Positions 34,108 through 42,875 of a stretch of 64,000 nt of DNA are shown in pieces (position 1 is the stretch's first letter; every line of letters begins with the position of its first letter). Where the stretch lies: positions 2,852,001 to 2,916,000 of the forward strand of contig NZ_CP065997.1 of assembly GCF_016127315.1 (NCBI RefSeq). The letters run 5' to 3'. The notes under the pieces were generated by a model. That model saw nothing but the letters and a program-made list of their open reading frames with translations. It ran no database searches and was not told the DNA's origin. Origin of the DNA: Achromobacter deleyi (GTDB taxonomy: Bacteria; Pseudomonadota; Gammaproteobacteria; Burkholderiales; Burkholderiaceae_B). The position numbers were made by a program, and so were the translations under genes.

Positions 34108-35057
34108 GCGCCGCGCCGGATGCGGCGGTCCTGGAAGAGGCCGCCGGCTGGCTGGTGCGCTTCCAGTCGGAGACCCTGTCGGCCGCGGACCGCGCGGCCT
34201 TCGAGCGCTGGCGCGGCCGCAGCGCGGCGCATGCCGCTGCCTGGGCGCGGGTGGAAGACATGCTGCGCAGCTTCGGGCAGGTGCCGCCCGAACTGGGCGC
34301 GCGCACGCTGCGCCAACTGGACCGGCCCGGACGGCGCCAGGCGCTGCGCGGCGTGGCGGGCCTGCTGCTGCTGGGGCCGGCGGCCTGGCTGGCGTGGCGC
34401 GAATGGCCATGGCACGAATGGAGCGCCGACGCGCGCACCGCCACCGGCGAGCAGCGCCGCATGCAACTGGCCGACGGCACCCGCCTGCTGCTGAACACCG
34501 CCACCGCCGTGGATATCCAGTACACCGCCGAACAGCGCGTGATCTGGCTGCGCGCGGGCGAGATCCTGCTGACCACCGGCAAGGACCCGGCGCCGGTCCA
34601 TCGGCCGTTCATCGTGCGCACCGCCCAGGGCTCGGTGCAGGCGCTGGGCACGCGCTTCATGGTGCGGGACGAGCGCGGCGGCATCCGCGTCGCGGTGTTC
34701 GAGGGCGCGGTAGCGATCCGGCCGGCCGCCAGCGACGCGCAGCGCGTGTTGCGGGCGGGGCAGCAGACCGTGTTCGACGCGGGGCGGATCGAGCCCGAGT
34801 CGGCCGCCGACGCCGCGCAGGTGTCCTGGGAGGACGGCATGCTGGCCGCGCGCAACTGGCGCCTGGCCGACGTGGTCGCGGAACTGGCGCGCTACCGCCG
34901 CGGTTTCCTGCGCTGCGATCCGGCGGTGGCCGAGCTGCGCGTGTCGGGCGCCTTTCCCTTGAACGACACCGACGCCGGCCTGCGCCTGCTGGAGAAGACG
35001 CTGCCGGTGCGGATCCAGCGCATGACGCCGTACTGGGTCACCGTCGCGGCGCGCTGA
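34104..35057 (+). CDS. FecR-family sigma-factor regulator (cassette 3)
   Basis: The product is 317 residues with a GTG overlapping the upstream stop by 4 bp. N-terminal region (EEAAGWLVRFQSETLSAADR), one membrane helix near 75-92 (GVAGLLLLGPAAWLAW), then the FecR domain (RRMQLADGTRLLLNTATAV, WLRAGEILLTTGKDP, QALGTRFMVRDERGG). The C-terminus resembles the cassette 2 FecR (RRGFLRCDPAVAELRVSGAF). It should control sigma factor 3. Confidence 0.9.
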   Translation: MSAAPDAAVLEEAAGWLVRFQSETLSAADRAAFERWRGRSAAHAAAWARVEDMLRSFGQVPPELGARTLRQLDRPGRRQALRGVAGLLLLGPAAWLAWREWPWHEWSADARTATGEQRRMQLADGTRLLLNTATAVDIQYTAEQRVIWLRAGEILLTTGKDPAPVHRPFIVRTAQGSVQALGTRFMVRDERGGIRVAVFEGAVAIRPAASDAQRVLRAGQQTVFDAGRIEPESAADAAQVSWEDGMLAARNWRLADVVAELARYRRGFLRCDPAVAELRVSGAFPLNDTDAGLRLLEKTLPVRIQRMTPYWVTVAAR

Positions 35058-35066
35058 GAGCGCGCG

Positions 35067-35108
35067 GCCGTTACAAATTAATCGCCGATTCCCTGACACT
35101 TTTTCCGC
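35067..35108 (+). promoter_or_regulatory. candidate ECF-sigma promoter element upstream of receptor 3
   Basis: GCCGTTACAAATTAATCG at 35067-35084 repeats the element before receptor 1 with one change, and the T-run followed by CCGC at 35100-35108 keeps the same 29-bp spacing from TTACAAA. It lies 9 bp after the FecR stop and about 92 bp before the receptor ATG. Confidence 0.55.
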
Positions 35109-35175
35109 CTTCGTCCGGTGTACCGGGTGAATCGTCGCGGCGCGACCGCGATGCCCCGCCCACGAAGGATCCCTC

Positions 35176-37635
35176 ATGGCAAGCCGTTACTCCCGTTCCC
35201 TGTCCGTCCGCCGCGCGCGGACCTCATCGTCGTCCACGCGGGCCGCGGTGCGCGCCCTTGGCCTGGGCGTGGCGCTGGCGCTGGCGTCGACGGCCTCGCA
35301 GCCGGCGCGCGCCGCCGATGCCGTCAGCGCGGCGAGCGGCAAGCCCTATGCGATTCCCGCCGGCCCGCTGGGCGACACGCTGGCCCGCTTCGCCGCCGCA
35401 TCCGGCGTGCCGCTGTCGTTCGATCCGGCCCTGCTGGCGGGCCAGCACAGCGACGGCCTGAATGGCGTCTACACGGTGCGCGAGGGCTTCGCGCGGCTGT
35501 TGTCGGGTTCCGGCTACGCGCTGGCGGAGCAGGGCGGCGGCGCCTATTCGCTGCGCAAGCTGCCGCCGCAGGGCGATGCCACGATGCTGCCGAACGTGGT
35601 GGTGACGGGCGCCGACGCGCATCCCTCGGCGCTGCCGGCCAGCTACAGCGGCGGCCAGGTGGCGCGCGGCGGCCGGCTGGGCCTGCTGGGCAACCGCGAC
35701 GTGATGGATACGCCGTTCAGCATCGCCAACTACACCGCGGACCTGCTGGCCAACCGCCAGGCGGTGACGCTGGCCGACGCGCTGAACGTCGATTCCTCGG
35801 TGCGCTTCACCGGCCAGATCGGCGGCGTGACGGACTCGTTCTACATCCGCGGCTTTCCGATAGGCGAAGGCAACCTGGGCGAGATCGCTTTCGACGGCGT
35901 CTACGGCGTGGCGCCCAACTACCACGTGTTCACCGACTACATCGAGCGGGTCGAGGTGCTGAAGGGGCCGGCCGCGCTGCTGTACGGCATGTCGCCCAAC
36001 AGCGGCGTGGGCGGCGTCATCAACATGGTGCCCAAGCGCTCGCTGCCCGAGGATCTGACGCGGGTGTCGGCCGATTACGCGGGGGCCTCGCAGTTCGGCG
36101 GCCGCGTCGACCTGAGCCGGCGCTTCGGCGACGATGGCGCCTGGGGCGTGCGCGTCAACGGCCTGCATCGCCAGGGCGACACGCCGCTGGACAACCTGCA
36201 TTCGCGCACCGACATCGGCGCACTGTCGCTGGACTACCAGGGTGAAAAGCTGCGCGCCTCGCTCGACCTGCTGATCCAGGATGAAAAGGTCGATGCGCCC
36301 ACCCGGCCGTTCCTGGTGGCGACGGGCCTGCGCGTGCCGGACGCGCCGGACGGCCGCCGCAACGCCACCCAGGCGTGGAGCTGGTGGAAGTCACAGGGCG
36401 AATCCGCGCTGCTGCGCGTCGAGTACGACATCAGCGACCGCCTGACGGTGTTCGCCGACGCGGGCGGCTCGACCACCACCATCAACCGCCTGTCCGACCA
36501 GACGCCGACCATCGTCAACGCCGCCGGCGACACGCTGGTGACGCCCAACCATTTCAAGTTCCAGGTCGACCGCGGCACCTACAACGCCGGCTTGCGCGCC
36601 AAGCTGGACACCGGCCCGGTGCGCCACGCCATCACCTTCATGGGCACGCTGTACAGCGATCGCAACCTGCAGGCCAGCGTCAACGGCACGCCGCTGTCGT
36701 CGAATATCTATGATCCGGTGGCGCGGCCCCGCCAGGACATCGCCGCCCCCGCCAGCGTGCCCAAGGTGTCGTCCTCGGACCTGACCGGCTTCGCGCTGGC
36801 CGATACCCTGAGCGTGCTGGACGAGCGCGTCCAGCTGACGCTCGGCGCGCGCCAGCAGCGGGTCGAGTCGCGCAACTTCAACCCCGTCTCCGGCGCGCGC
36901 ACGCTCAGCTACGACGAAAGCGCGGTCACGCCGCTGGCCGGCCTGGTGCTCAAGCCCTGGCAGAACGTCTCGTTCTACGCCAACTACATCGAAGGCCTGA
37001 GCAAGGGCGACGTGGCGCCGGCCACCGCATCGAATGCCGGCCAGGTGTTCAAGCCCTACAAGTCCAAGCAGAAGGAAGTAGGCGTCAAGTTCGACTTCGA
37101 CAGCGCCATGCTGACCCTGAGCGCCTTCGAGATCACCAAGCCCAGCGGCCAGCTGACGGCAGGCGTGTATGCCGCCGACAGCGAGCAACGCAACCGCGGC
37201 CTGGAGCTGAACCTGTCGGGCGAGCCGCTGCGCGGCCTGCGCCTGCTGGGCGGCGTGACGTTCCTGGATGCCGAGCTGACGCGCACCGGCAACCCCGCCA
37301 CGCGCGGCAACCAGCCCGTGGGCGTGCCGCGCTTCACCGCCAACCTGGCCGCGGAATGGGATACCCCCTGGGTCGCCGGGCTGACGCTGACCGGCGGGGT
37401 GATCCACACCGGCAAGGAATACGTCAACCAGGCCAACACGCAGTCGGTGCCCTCGTGGACCACGTTCGACCTGGGCGCGCGCTACGTCACGCGCGTCGAT
37501 GGCAAGGCAGTGACCCTGCGCGCCAATGTCGTCAACGTGTTCAACCGCGCCTATTGGTCGGGCGTGGCGTCGTACGGCACCATCTCGCAGGGCGTGCCGC
37601 GCACGCTGATGCTGTCGGCGTCGATGGATTTCTGA
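35176..37635 (+). CDS. TonB-dependent siderophore receptor with signalling domain (cassette 3)
   Basis: The product is 819 residues. Signal peptide (RALGLGVALALASTASQPARA) ends near residue 46; signalling domain covers about 55-130 (YAIPAGPLGDTLARFAAA, FARLLSGSGYALAEQGG). LPNVVVTGAD is the TonB-box region, the plug contains IERVEVLKGPAALLYGMSPN and GGVINMVPKR, and the barrel ends in LMLSASMDF. Its plug differs from the other two receptors (KGPAALLYG against RGAAGLLQG), so its ligand may also differ. Confidence 0.93.
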   Translation: MASRYSRSLSVRRARTSSSSTRAAVRALGLGVALALASTASQPARAADAVSAASGKPYAIPAGPLGDTLARFAAASGVPLSFDPALLAGQHSDGLNGVYTVREGFARLLSGSGYALAEQGGGAYSLRKLPPQGDATMLPNVVVTGADAHPSALPASYSGGQVARGGRLGLLGNRDVMDTPFSIANYTADLLANRQAVTLADALNVDSSVRFTGQIGGVTDSFYIRGFPIGEGNLGEIAFDGVYGVAPNYHVFTDYIERVEVLKGPAALLYGMSPNSGVGGVINMVPKRSLPEDLTRVSADYAGASQFGGRVDLSRRFGDDGAWGVRVNGLHRQGDTPLDNLHSRTDIGALSLDYQGEKLRASLDLLIQDEKVDAPTRPFLVATGLRVPDAPDGRRNATQAWSWWKSQGESALLRVEYDISDRLTVFADAGGSTTTINRLSDQTPTIVNAAGDTLVTPNHFKFQVDRGTYNAGLRAKLDTGPVRHAITFMGTLYSDRNLQASVNGTPLSSNIYDPVARPRQDIAAPASVPKVSSSDLTGFALADTLSVLDERVQLTLGARQQRVESRNFNPVSGARTLSYDESAVTPLAGLVLKPWQNVSFYANYIEGLSKGDVAPATASNAGQVFKPYKSKQKEVGVKFDFDSAMLTLSAFEITKPSGQLTAGVYAADSEQRNRGLELNLSGEPLRGLRLLGGVTFLDAELTRTGNPATRGNQPVGVPRFTANLAAEWDTPWVAGLTLTGGVIHTGKEYVNQANTQSVPSWTTFDLGARYVTRVDGKAVTLRANVVNVFNRAYWSGVASYGTISQGVPRTLMLSASMDF

Positions 37636-37645
37636 TGGCTTCGCG

Positions 37646-37666
37646 GCGGGCCGCCAGGCGGCCCGC
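37646..37666. terminator. GC-rich hairpin between receptor 3 and the convergent GntR gene
   Basis: GCGGGCCG (37646-37653) and CGGCCCGC (37659-37666) form a perfect 8-bp stem with a 5-base loop. Weak T-rich sequence follows (TTGCCTTGATT). It lies between two convergent genes and may serve as a bidirectional terminator. Confidence 0.5.
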
Positions 37667-37687
37667 TTGCCTTGATTCGCTGGCCGC

Positions 37688-38584
37688 CTAGGCCGCCAGG
37701 ATGCCGCGGATGCGCGCCAGGTTGTCGAGCGTGCTGCGCAGGTGGCTGGCCAATGCCTCGGCGGCCGCTTCGTTGCGCTCGCGCTCCAGCAGGTCGAGGA
37801 TTTCCAGGTGCTGCTCGCAATGCTGGCGATAGCGGCTGCGGTCCTGCATCGAGCGGTACGACAGCAGCCGGCGCACGCGGTTGACGCGCTTGATGGTGTC
37901 GATGAAGAACGGGTTGCCCGAGGCCTCCACCAGCGACTCGTGGAAACGCACGCCGCGCTCGTGCAGCTGGTCGGCGCTGTCGCTGTCGATGCCGCCGTCG
38001 AGCAGGTGGCGTTCGGCGGCGCGGCAGCGCGCCAGCACGCTCTTGTCGATGCGGTAGGTGGGTTCGAGCAGGGCCGCGGGTTCCAGCGCCAGGCGCAACC
38101 GGTACGACTGCAGCAGGCTGTCGGGCGTGGTCATCATGGACGAGAATTCCCAGCCATAGCCGGGGCGCCGCTGCGCCCAGCCTTCCTGCGCCACGCGTGC
38201 CAGCAGCGCCTGGGTCTGCGCCTGCGTCAGGGCGTAGCGGGTGCGCAGCAGCGCTTCGCTGCACTGCATCGGCAGCACGCCGCGCAGCAACTCGTCGGCC
38301 AGCCGGAAATAGCTTTGCGTGACGATGTCCTCGGCTGCTGGCGGCGCCAGCTCGGCGGACGTGCGCGCCAGCGCGTCGTGGTCCCGCTGCAGGAAGTAGC
38401 CGCGGTTGGGCTTGCGCGCCACGATGCCGTGCGCTTCCAGCAGGCCGAGCGCGTCGTTGACCGGCGAGCGCGACAGGCGCAGGCGGTCGGCCAGTTTCTG
38501 CGCGCTCAGGTGCGCGCCGTCGGGCAGGCGGTCTTGCCGGATCAGCTCCAGGATCTTGCTGGCGGTATGGGTCTGCGCGCTCAT
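37688..38584 (-). CDS. GntR-family regulator downstream of aconitase
   Basis: The product is 298 residues. The winged helix covers residues 8-72 (LIRQDRLPDGAHLSAQKLAD, SRSPVNDALGLLEAHGIV), and the C-terminal effector part (LRLALEPAALLEPTYRID, HESLVEASGNPFFIDTIKR) is helical and FCD/FadR-like. It is co-directional with the aconitase gene and begins 19 bp after its stop, so the two form an operon. It probably autoregulates that operon through the palindrome at 41253-41275. MSAQTH is taken as the start because upstream sequence lacks family likeness. Confidence 0.85.
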   Translation of the reverse strand: MSAQTHTASKILELIRQDRLPDGAHLSAQKLADRLRLSRSPVNDALGLLEAHGIVARKPNRGYFLQRDHDALARTSAELAPPAAEDIVTQSYFRLADELLRGVLPMQCSEALLRTRYALTQAQTQALLARVAQEGWAQRRPGYGWEFSSMMTTPDSLLQSYRLRLALEPAALLEPTYRIDKSVLARCRAAERHLLDGGIDSDSADQLHERGVRFHESLVEASGNPFFIDTIKRVNRVRRLLSYRSMQDRSRYRQHCEQHLEILDLLERERNEAAAEALASHLRSTLDNLARIRGILAA

Positions 38585-38603
38585 GGGGGATGGAAAGTGG
38601 GCC

Positions 38604-41243
38604 TCAGCCCTGCGGGGCCGTCTCGGACGGCGCCAGGTTCGCGGCGCCAAGCGTATCCGCGAGGATAGCCGGAATCACGCCGCCCATCCGCAGCAAGTGC
38701 AGTTCCAATTGCGTTTCCACCGCGGCGGTGGCCTGCAGGGCCTGCTCGCGGCCATCGGCGCGCAAGAGGCGCACCGCGACCGGCTGGCGCGGCGCCAGGC
38801 GCTGCGGCGGGCAATCGATCTCGAAGCGGTCGCCCGGCTGGATGGCCAGGCTGTGCGGCGTGACGCCCGCCGGCAGGCGCAGCGGCAGGATGCCCATGCC
38901 GATCAGGTTCGAGCGGTGGATGCGTTCGAAGCTGACCGCCAGCACCGCGCGGATGCCCAGTAGGCGCTGGCCCTTGGCGGCCCAGTCGCGCGACGAACCG
39001 GTGCCGAAGCGTTCGCCCGCCAGCAGCACCACCGCGTCGCCGTCGCGGCGATAGTGTTCCGCGGCTTCCCAGATCGGCTCGATGGCGCCGCTGGGCGCGT
39101 GCAGCGTATGGCCGACCGGCGCGCCGGGGCTGAGCAGGTTGGCCAGGCTCTTGCTGTAGAAGGCGGCGCGCATCATCACCTGCCAGTTGCCGCGGCGCGA
39201 GGCGAACACGTTCAGGTCGTCGCGGTCGTCGCCCTGCGCCACCAGGAAATCGGCGATCAGGCTGTCGCGCGGAATGGCGCTGGCCGGCGACAGGTGGTCG
39301 GTGGTGACGTCGTCGCCCAGAACCAGCAGGGGATAGGCGGCATAGCGGCCCAGCTGGCTGGCGGGACCGGCGCTGGCGAACGGCGGCCGCCGCAGCGCGG
39401 TCGAGGCCGGGTCCCACGGAAAGCGCGGCGTGTCCGGCGACTGCAAGGCCTGCCAGCCGGGGTTGGCGCCGGCAATGCGGAAGGCGCGCTGGAAATCGTC
39501 GGCGCGCAGGCCCTGCGCCAGCGCCGCGTCGATCTCGTCCTCGCGCGGCCACAGCTCATGCAGATGCACCGCGCGGCCGTCCGGCGCGACCTGCACGGGC
39601 TCGCGGCTGAAGTCGCGCTCGGCGTCGCCGGCCAGCGCGAAGGCGATGACCAGCGGCGGCGACATCAGGAAGCCCAGGTCGAGATCGGGGTGGATGCGGC
39701 CGGTGAAGTTGCGGTTGCCTGACAGCACCGCGACGGGATGGACGGCGCCGGCGTCCATGCCCGCGCGCACCGCGTCCGGCAGCGATCCGGAATTGCCGAT
39801 ACAGGTGGTGCAGCCGTAGCCCACGATGCCGAACCCGACCGCTTCCAGGTCGTCGAGCAGTCCGGCGCGTTGCAGATAGTCGGCGGCGGCGGGCGAGCCG
39901 GGGCCGAGCGAGGTCTTGACCCAGGCTGGCACCGTCAGGCCGGCGTGGCGTGCCTTGCGCGCCAGCAGTCCGGCGGCGATCAGCAGGCGCGGGTCCGAGG
40001 TGTTGGTGCAACTGGTGATGGCGGCGATTGCGACGGCGTGGCGCGGCAGCGGCGAGGCCGCCTTGGGCGTGAAGGCCAGGCTGGCGAGGATCTCGCGCGT
40101 CTCGCCGTAGGGACGCAGGTCCTGCGGCCGAGTGGGGCCGGCCACGTGCATCCGCACCTGGTCCAGCGCGATCTCGATGACCCGGGTGTAGCGCGGCGTG
40201 GCTGTCGGATCCAGCGCCAGGCCGGCGCTGACCGCGTAGGCGCCGACCCGCGCGACGTGGGCCGCGTCGCGGCCGGTCTGGCGTAGGTAGGCAAGGGTGG
40301 CGTCGTCGATCGGGAAGTAGCCGGTGGTGGCGCCGTATTCGGGCGCCATGTTGGCGACCACGCAGCGGCTGCCGGCCGACAGCGTGGCGACGCCGGGGCC
40401 GAAGAACTCCACGAACTCGCCCGATACCTGGATCGCGCGCAGCCGCTGGGTGACGGTCAGCGCCAGGTCGGTGGCGGTGACGCCGGCCGCGAGCGCGCCG
40501 GTCAGGCGCACGCCGATCACGTCCGGGATGCGCAGCATGGTCGGCATGCCGAACATCACCGTCTGCGCTTCCAGGCCACCCACGCCCCAGCCGAGCACGC
40601 CGATGCCGTTGATCATCGGCGTGTGGCTGTCGGTGCCGATCATCATGTCCGGGTGCAGCGCGCCGTGGTCGTCGCAGACCACGGTCGCCAACTGCTCCAG
40701 GTTGATGGTGTGCATGATGCCGGTGCCGGGCGGATGGATGCGCACGTTCGACAGCGCCTTCGAGGCCCAGCGCAGGAAGCGGTAGCGCTCGGCGTTTCTG
40801 CGCAGTTCCAGGGCCAGGTTGCGCGCGGCCGCGTCGGGCTGCGCGTACGCCTGCACGGCCAGCGAGTGGTCCACCGAGACGTCCACCGGCAGCACCGGAT
40901 TGAGCGCGCGCGGATCCACCCCGGCCTCGTCCAGCGCGTCGCGCATGGCGGCGATGTCGACCAGCGCCGGCGTGCTGGTGGTGTCGTGCATCAGCACGCG
41001 GCCGGGCTGGAAGGCGATCTCGGCCTCGCTGGTGCCGTCAGCCAGCCAGGCGAACAGCGCGGCCACGGCGGCATCGCGTTCGGCGCCGCGCATGTTGCGC
41101 AGCGCGTTTTCGAGCAGCAGCCGCAGCACCACGGGCAGGCGGTGGTAGTCCGGGCCGTACATGTCGGCCATGTCGATGTGGGTGTAGGCGACGCCGTCGA
41201 GCGTGAAGCCGGCGTGGCGCAGGGAGGGGGCGGGATTTTCCAT
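38604..41243 (-). CDS. acnA: aconitate hydratase (AcnA family)
   Basis: The product is 879 residues, close to E. coli AcnA (891). The three cluster cysteines C412, C478 and C481 have exactly the E. coli spacing (SCTNTSD; YGCTTCIGNSG). Other motifs are IGTDSHTPMINGIGVLGWG, GERFGTGSSRDWAAKG and ERIHRSNLIGMGILPL. It interconverts citrate and isocitrate through cis-aconitate in the cytoplasm, using a 4Fe-4S cluster. The related 2-methylcitrate dehydratase AcnD is an alternative; no prp gene is nearby. It is first in an operon with a GntR gene. Confidence 0.92.
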   Translation of the reverse strand: MENPAPSLRHAGFTLDGVAYTHIDMADMYGPDYHRLPVVLRLLLENALRNMRGAERDAAVAALFAWLADGTSEAEIAFQPGRVLMHDTTSTPALVDIAAMRDALDEAGVDPRALNPVLPVDVSVDHSLAVQAYAQPDAAARNLALELRRNAERYRFLRWASKALSNVRIHPPGTGIMHTINLEQLATVVCDDHGALHPDMMIGTDSHTPMINGIGVLGWGVGGLEAQTVMFGMPTMLRIPDVIGVRLTGALAAGVTATDLALTVTQRLRAIQVSGEFVEFFGPGVATLSAGSRCVVANMAPEYGATTGYFPIDDATLAYLRQTGRDAAHVARVGAYAVSAGLALDPTATPRYTRVIEIALDQVRMHVAGPTRPQDLRPYGETREILASLAFTPKAASPLPRHAVAIAAITSCTNTSDPRLLIAAGLLARKARHAGLTVPAWVKTSLGPGSPAAADYLQRAGLLDDLEAVGFGIVGYGCTTCIGNSGSLPDAVRAGMDAGAVHPVAVLSGNRNFTGRIHPDLDLGFLMSPPLVIAFALAGDAERDFSREPVQVAPDGRAVHLHELWPREDEIDAALAQGLRADDFQRAFRIAGANPGWQALQSPDTPRFPWDPASTALRRPPFASAGPASQLGRYAAYPLLVLGDDVTTDHLSPASAIPRDSLIADFLVAQGDDRDDLNVFASRRGNWQVMMRAAFYSKSLANLLSPGAPVGHTLHAPSGAIEPIWEAAEHYRRDGDAVVLLAGERFGTGSSRDWAAKGQRLLGIRAVLAVSFERIHRSNLIGMGILPLRLPAGVTPHSLAIQPGDRFEIDCPPQRLAPRQPVAVRLLRADGREQALQATAAVETQLELHLLRMGGVIPAILADTLGAANLAPSETAPQG

Positions 41244-41252
41244 GGGCGCTAG

Positions 41253-41275
41253 TTTTGCATATTGATTATGCAAAA
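41253..41275 (-). promoter_or_regulatory. perfect 9-bp inverted repeat upstream of acnA (candidate GntR operator)
   Basis: TTTTGCATA (41253-41261) and TATGCAAAA (41267-41275) form a perfect inverted repeat with a 5-bp spacer. It is centred about 21 bp upstream of the acnA start, where a repressor would block transcription. GntR-family sites are of this AT-rich palindromic type. The GntR gene downstream in the same operon is the natural candidate to bind it. Confidence 0.7.
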
Positions 41276-41314
41276 TGCAATCTAGAAAGACCGATAGACC
41301 CTGGAGCGAGGGTG

Positions 41315-41998
41315 TTATTCGGGGACGGATTCGTGGCCGTCCAGGGGCAGCTCCAGGCCACGGCGTTCGCCGCCGCGTACCCGGCTGACGGCGTGGCGCA
41401 AGGTGGCGCGGTAGTCGTCGCGCGCGCCCCGGATGGGGCGGTGGGCCGCGGCGATCAGGGCGGCGTCGCCCAGGCTCAGCGGCAGCACCAGGGGGCGGGA
41501 CTGCTGGCGCGGGCGTTGTTCTGTCATGACGAATTCGCCGCCGCTGAAGTCGTGGGCGGGATCGGACAGCAGCGCCACCAGCACGAAGGGGAACGCGGCC
41601 TCGTCGCCCGCGTGCCGCAGCGCTTCGTAGCCGTCCGGCCGCAGGCGTGAGAGGACGGCCGGGGCGGCGCCCGGTCGTGCAGGGGCGGCATCCGGATCAG
41701 CCGGACAGGGGGTGTCGCGTCCCAGCCGCCGCGCCCAGGACTGCGCCAGCGGCGCCAGCCGCGCATGCAGCGCGCTCGGCAGGTCGTGCAGCGGCGGCGG
41801 CGCGGGCGGGCGCAGCGTACGGTGTTCGTCCTGTTCGCCAGTGATGTGTACGGCGGCCGGATCGTCGAAGGCCTGCGCCAGCGTGCGCGCCTGCGGCGCG
41901 CTGAACAGGGCGGGCAGCGGCGCCCAGCCCTCGGCGTCCAGATGGTCGATGATCCGGTCCCAGTCATAGCGCTCCAGCGGATGGCCGGCGGCGTTCAT
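41315..41998 (-). CDS. degenerate PF09859-like 2-oxoglutarate/Fe(II) oxygenase paralog
   Basis: The product is 227 residues, resembling the intact oxygenase encoded at 50011-50706. The shared core is DFSGGEFVMTE (residues 150-160), the region LVLPLSLGDAAL, and a C-terminal RHAVSR. The iron-binding HxD motif (LHQD in the intact copy) is replaced here by LRHA (R128, H129, A130), so two of three iron ligands are lost; the distal His202 remains. The N-terminal half is also much altered. A catalytically dead partner or a decayed gene is likely. Its start overlaps the stop of the AlkA-like gene by 4 bp (ATGA), so translation is coupled. Confidence 0.75.
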   Translation of the reverse strand: MNAAGHPLERYDWDRIIDHLDAEGWAPLPALFSAPQARTLAQAFDDPAAVHITGEQDEHRTLRPPAPPPLHDLPSALHARLAPLAQSWARRLGRDTPCPADPDAAPARPGAAPAVLSRLRPDGYEALRHAGDEAAFPFVLVALLSDPAHDFSGGEFVMTEQRPRQQSRPLVLPLSLGDAALIAAAHRPIRGARDDYRATLRHAVSRVRGGERRGLELPLDGHESVPE

Positions 41999-42699
41999 GG
42001 CGTTGCCGTCGGCGCGGCGGGCATGCGCCACAGGTACCACGCCGCGATGGTGCGATACGGGCTGAAGGCTTCGCCAATCGCCCGCATCTGGGCGGGCGAC
42101 GGCGCCTTGTCCAGGCGCTTGAGGCGGCGGTAGCCTTCGCGCACGCCATAGTCGTCCACCGGCAGGATGTCCATGCGTTCGAGCGTGTAGATCAGCAGCA
42201 TCTCCACGGTCCAGCGGCCCACGCCGCGCAGCGCCACCAGGCGTTCGATCAGGGCTTCGTCGCTCATCGCCAGCGCTTCCTCGCGCTCGGGAATGACGCC
42301 GTCGAGCGCCGCCTGCGCGATGCCGCGGATGGTGGCCAGCTTGGTCGCCGAAAAGCCGCAGGCGCGCTGGGCCTCGGGGTCGGTGTCCAGCAGCGTCCGC
42401 GGCCGCGGGAAGGTCTGGCCGGGATACAGCGCCAGCAGGCGGCCGAGGATGGCGTCGCCGGCGCGCGCGTGCAGTTGCTGGTAGGCGATGGCGCGCACCA
42501 GCGCTTCATAGGGCTCGCGCGCCGGCCGCGACGCGTGCAGGCAGGGGCCGATGGCCTGGACGTGGCGGGCCCAGTCGGCGTCGAGCGCGGCCAGGTGGCG
42601 GGCGGCGCGCTCGAACAGGACCGGCGTCGGCAGGGTTTCCGGCGCGGCGGCGGCCTTGCGGCGCCGGGCGGCGGTCGGGGTGGTATCGGGTGGCGTCAT
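41995..42699 (-). CDS. AlkA-type DNA-3-methyladenine glycosylase (HhH-GPD)
   Basis: The product is 234 residues. The helix-hairpin-helix with GPD motif is VALRGVGRWTVEMLLIYTLE (residues 156-174) followed by ILPVDDYGVREGY, with the catalytic Asp182/Asp183. FSATKLATIRGIAQAALD and AIAYQQLHARAGDAIL also fit AlkA/Mag2 glycosylases, which excise alkylated bases such as 3-methyladenine. The downstream gene overlaps it by 4 bp and belongs to the damaged-DNA oxygenase family. MTPPDTT is chosen over a longer frame start. Confidence 0.9.
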   Translation of the reverse strand: MTPPDTTPTAARRRKAAAAPETLPTPVLFERAARHLAALDADWARHVQAIGPCLHASRPAREPYEALVRAIAYQQLHARAGDAILGRLLALYPGQTFPRPRTLLDTDPEAQRACGFSATKLATIRGIAQAALDGVIPEREEALAMSDEALIERLVALRGVGRWTVEMLLIYTLERMDILPVDDYGVREGYRRLKRLDKAPSPAQMRAIGEAFSPYRTIAAWYLWRMPAAPTATP

Positions 42700-42875
42700 G
42701 GGAGGCGGGATTCGGTGGGCTGGGCGGGGCGGGACGCCGGCGAAGGACAGCATAACGGCTCACGCCGCCGCCGGCACTCCGTTGCTTGCGGCCGCGGCGC
42801 GCGCCCGTGACTGCGGCGGGCATGGGCCGTGCAGTATGCTTGTCGGCTTCATGGACCCCTTTCCCGCTGCCTGCA

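Noticed and set aside
38604-41243. 2-methylcitrate dehydratase AcnD instead of aconitase
   Set aside because: No prpB, prpC or prpF gene is adjacent and the length and cysteine spacing fit AcnA.
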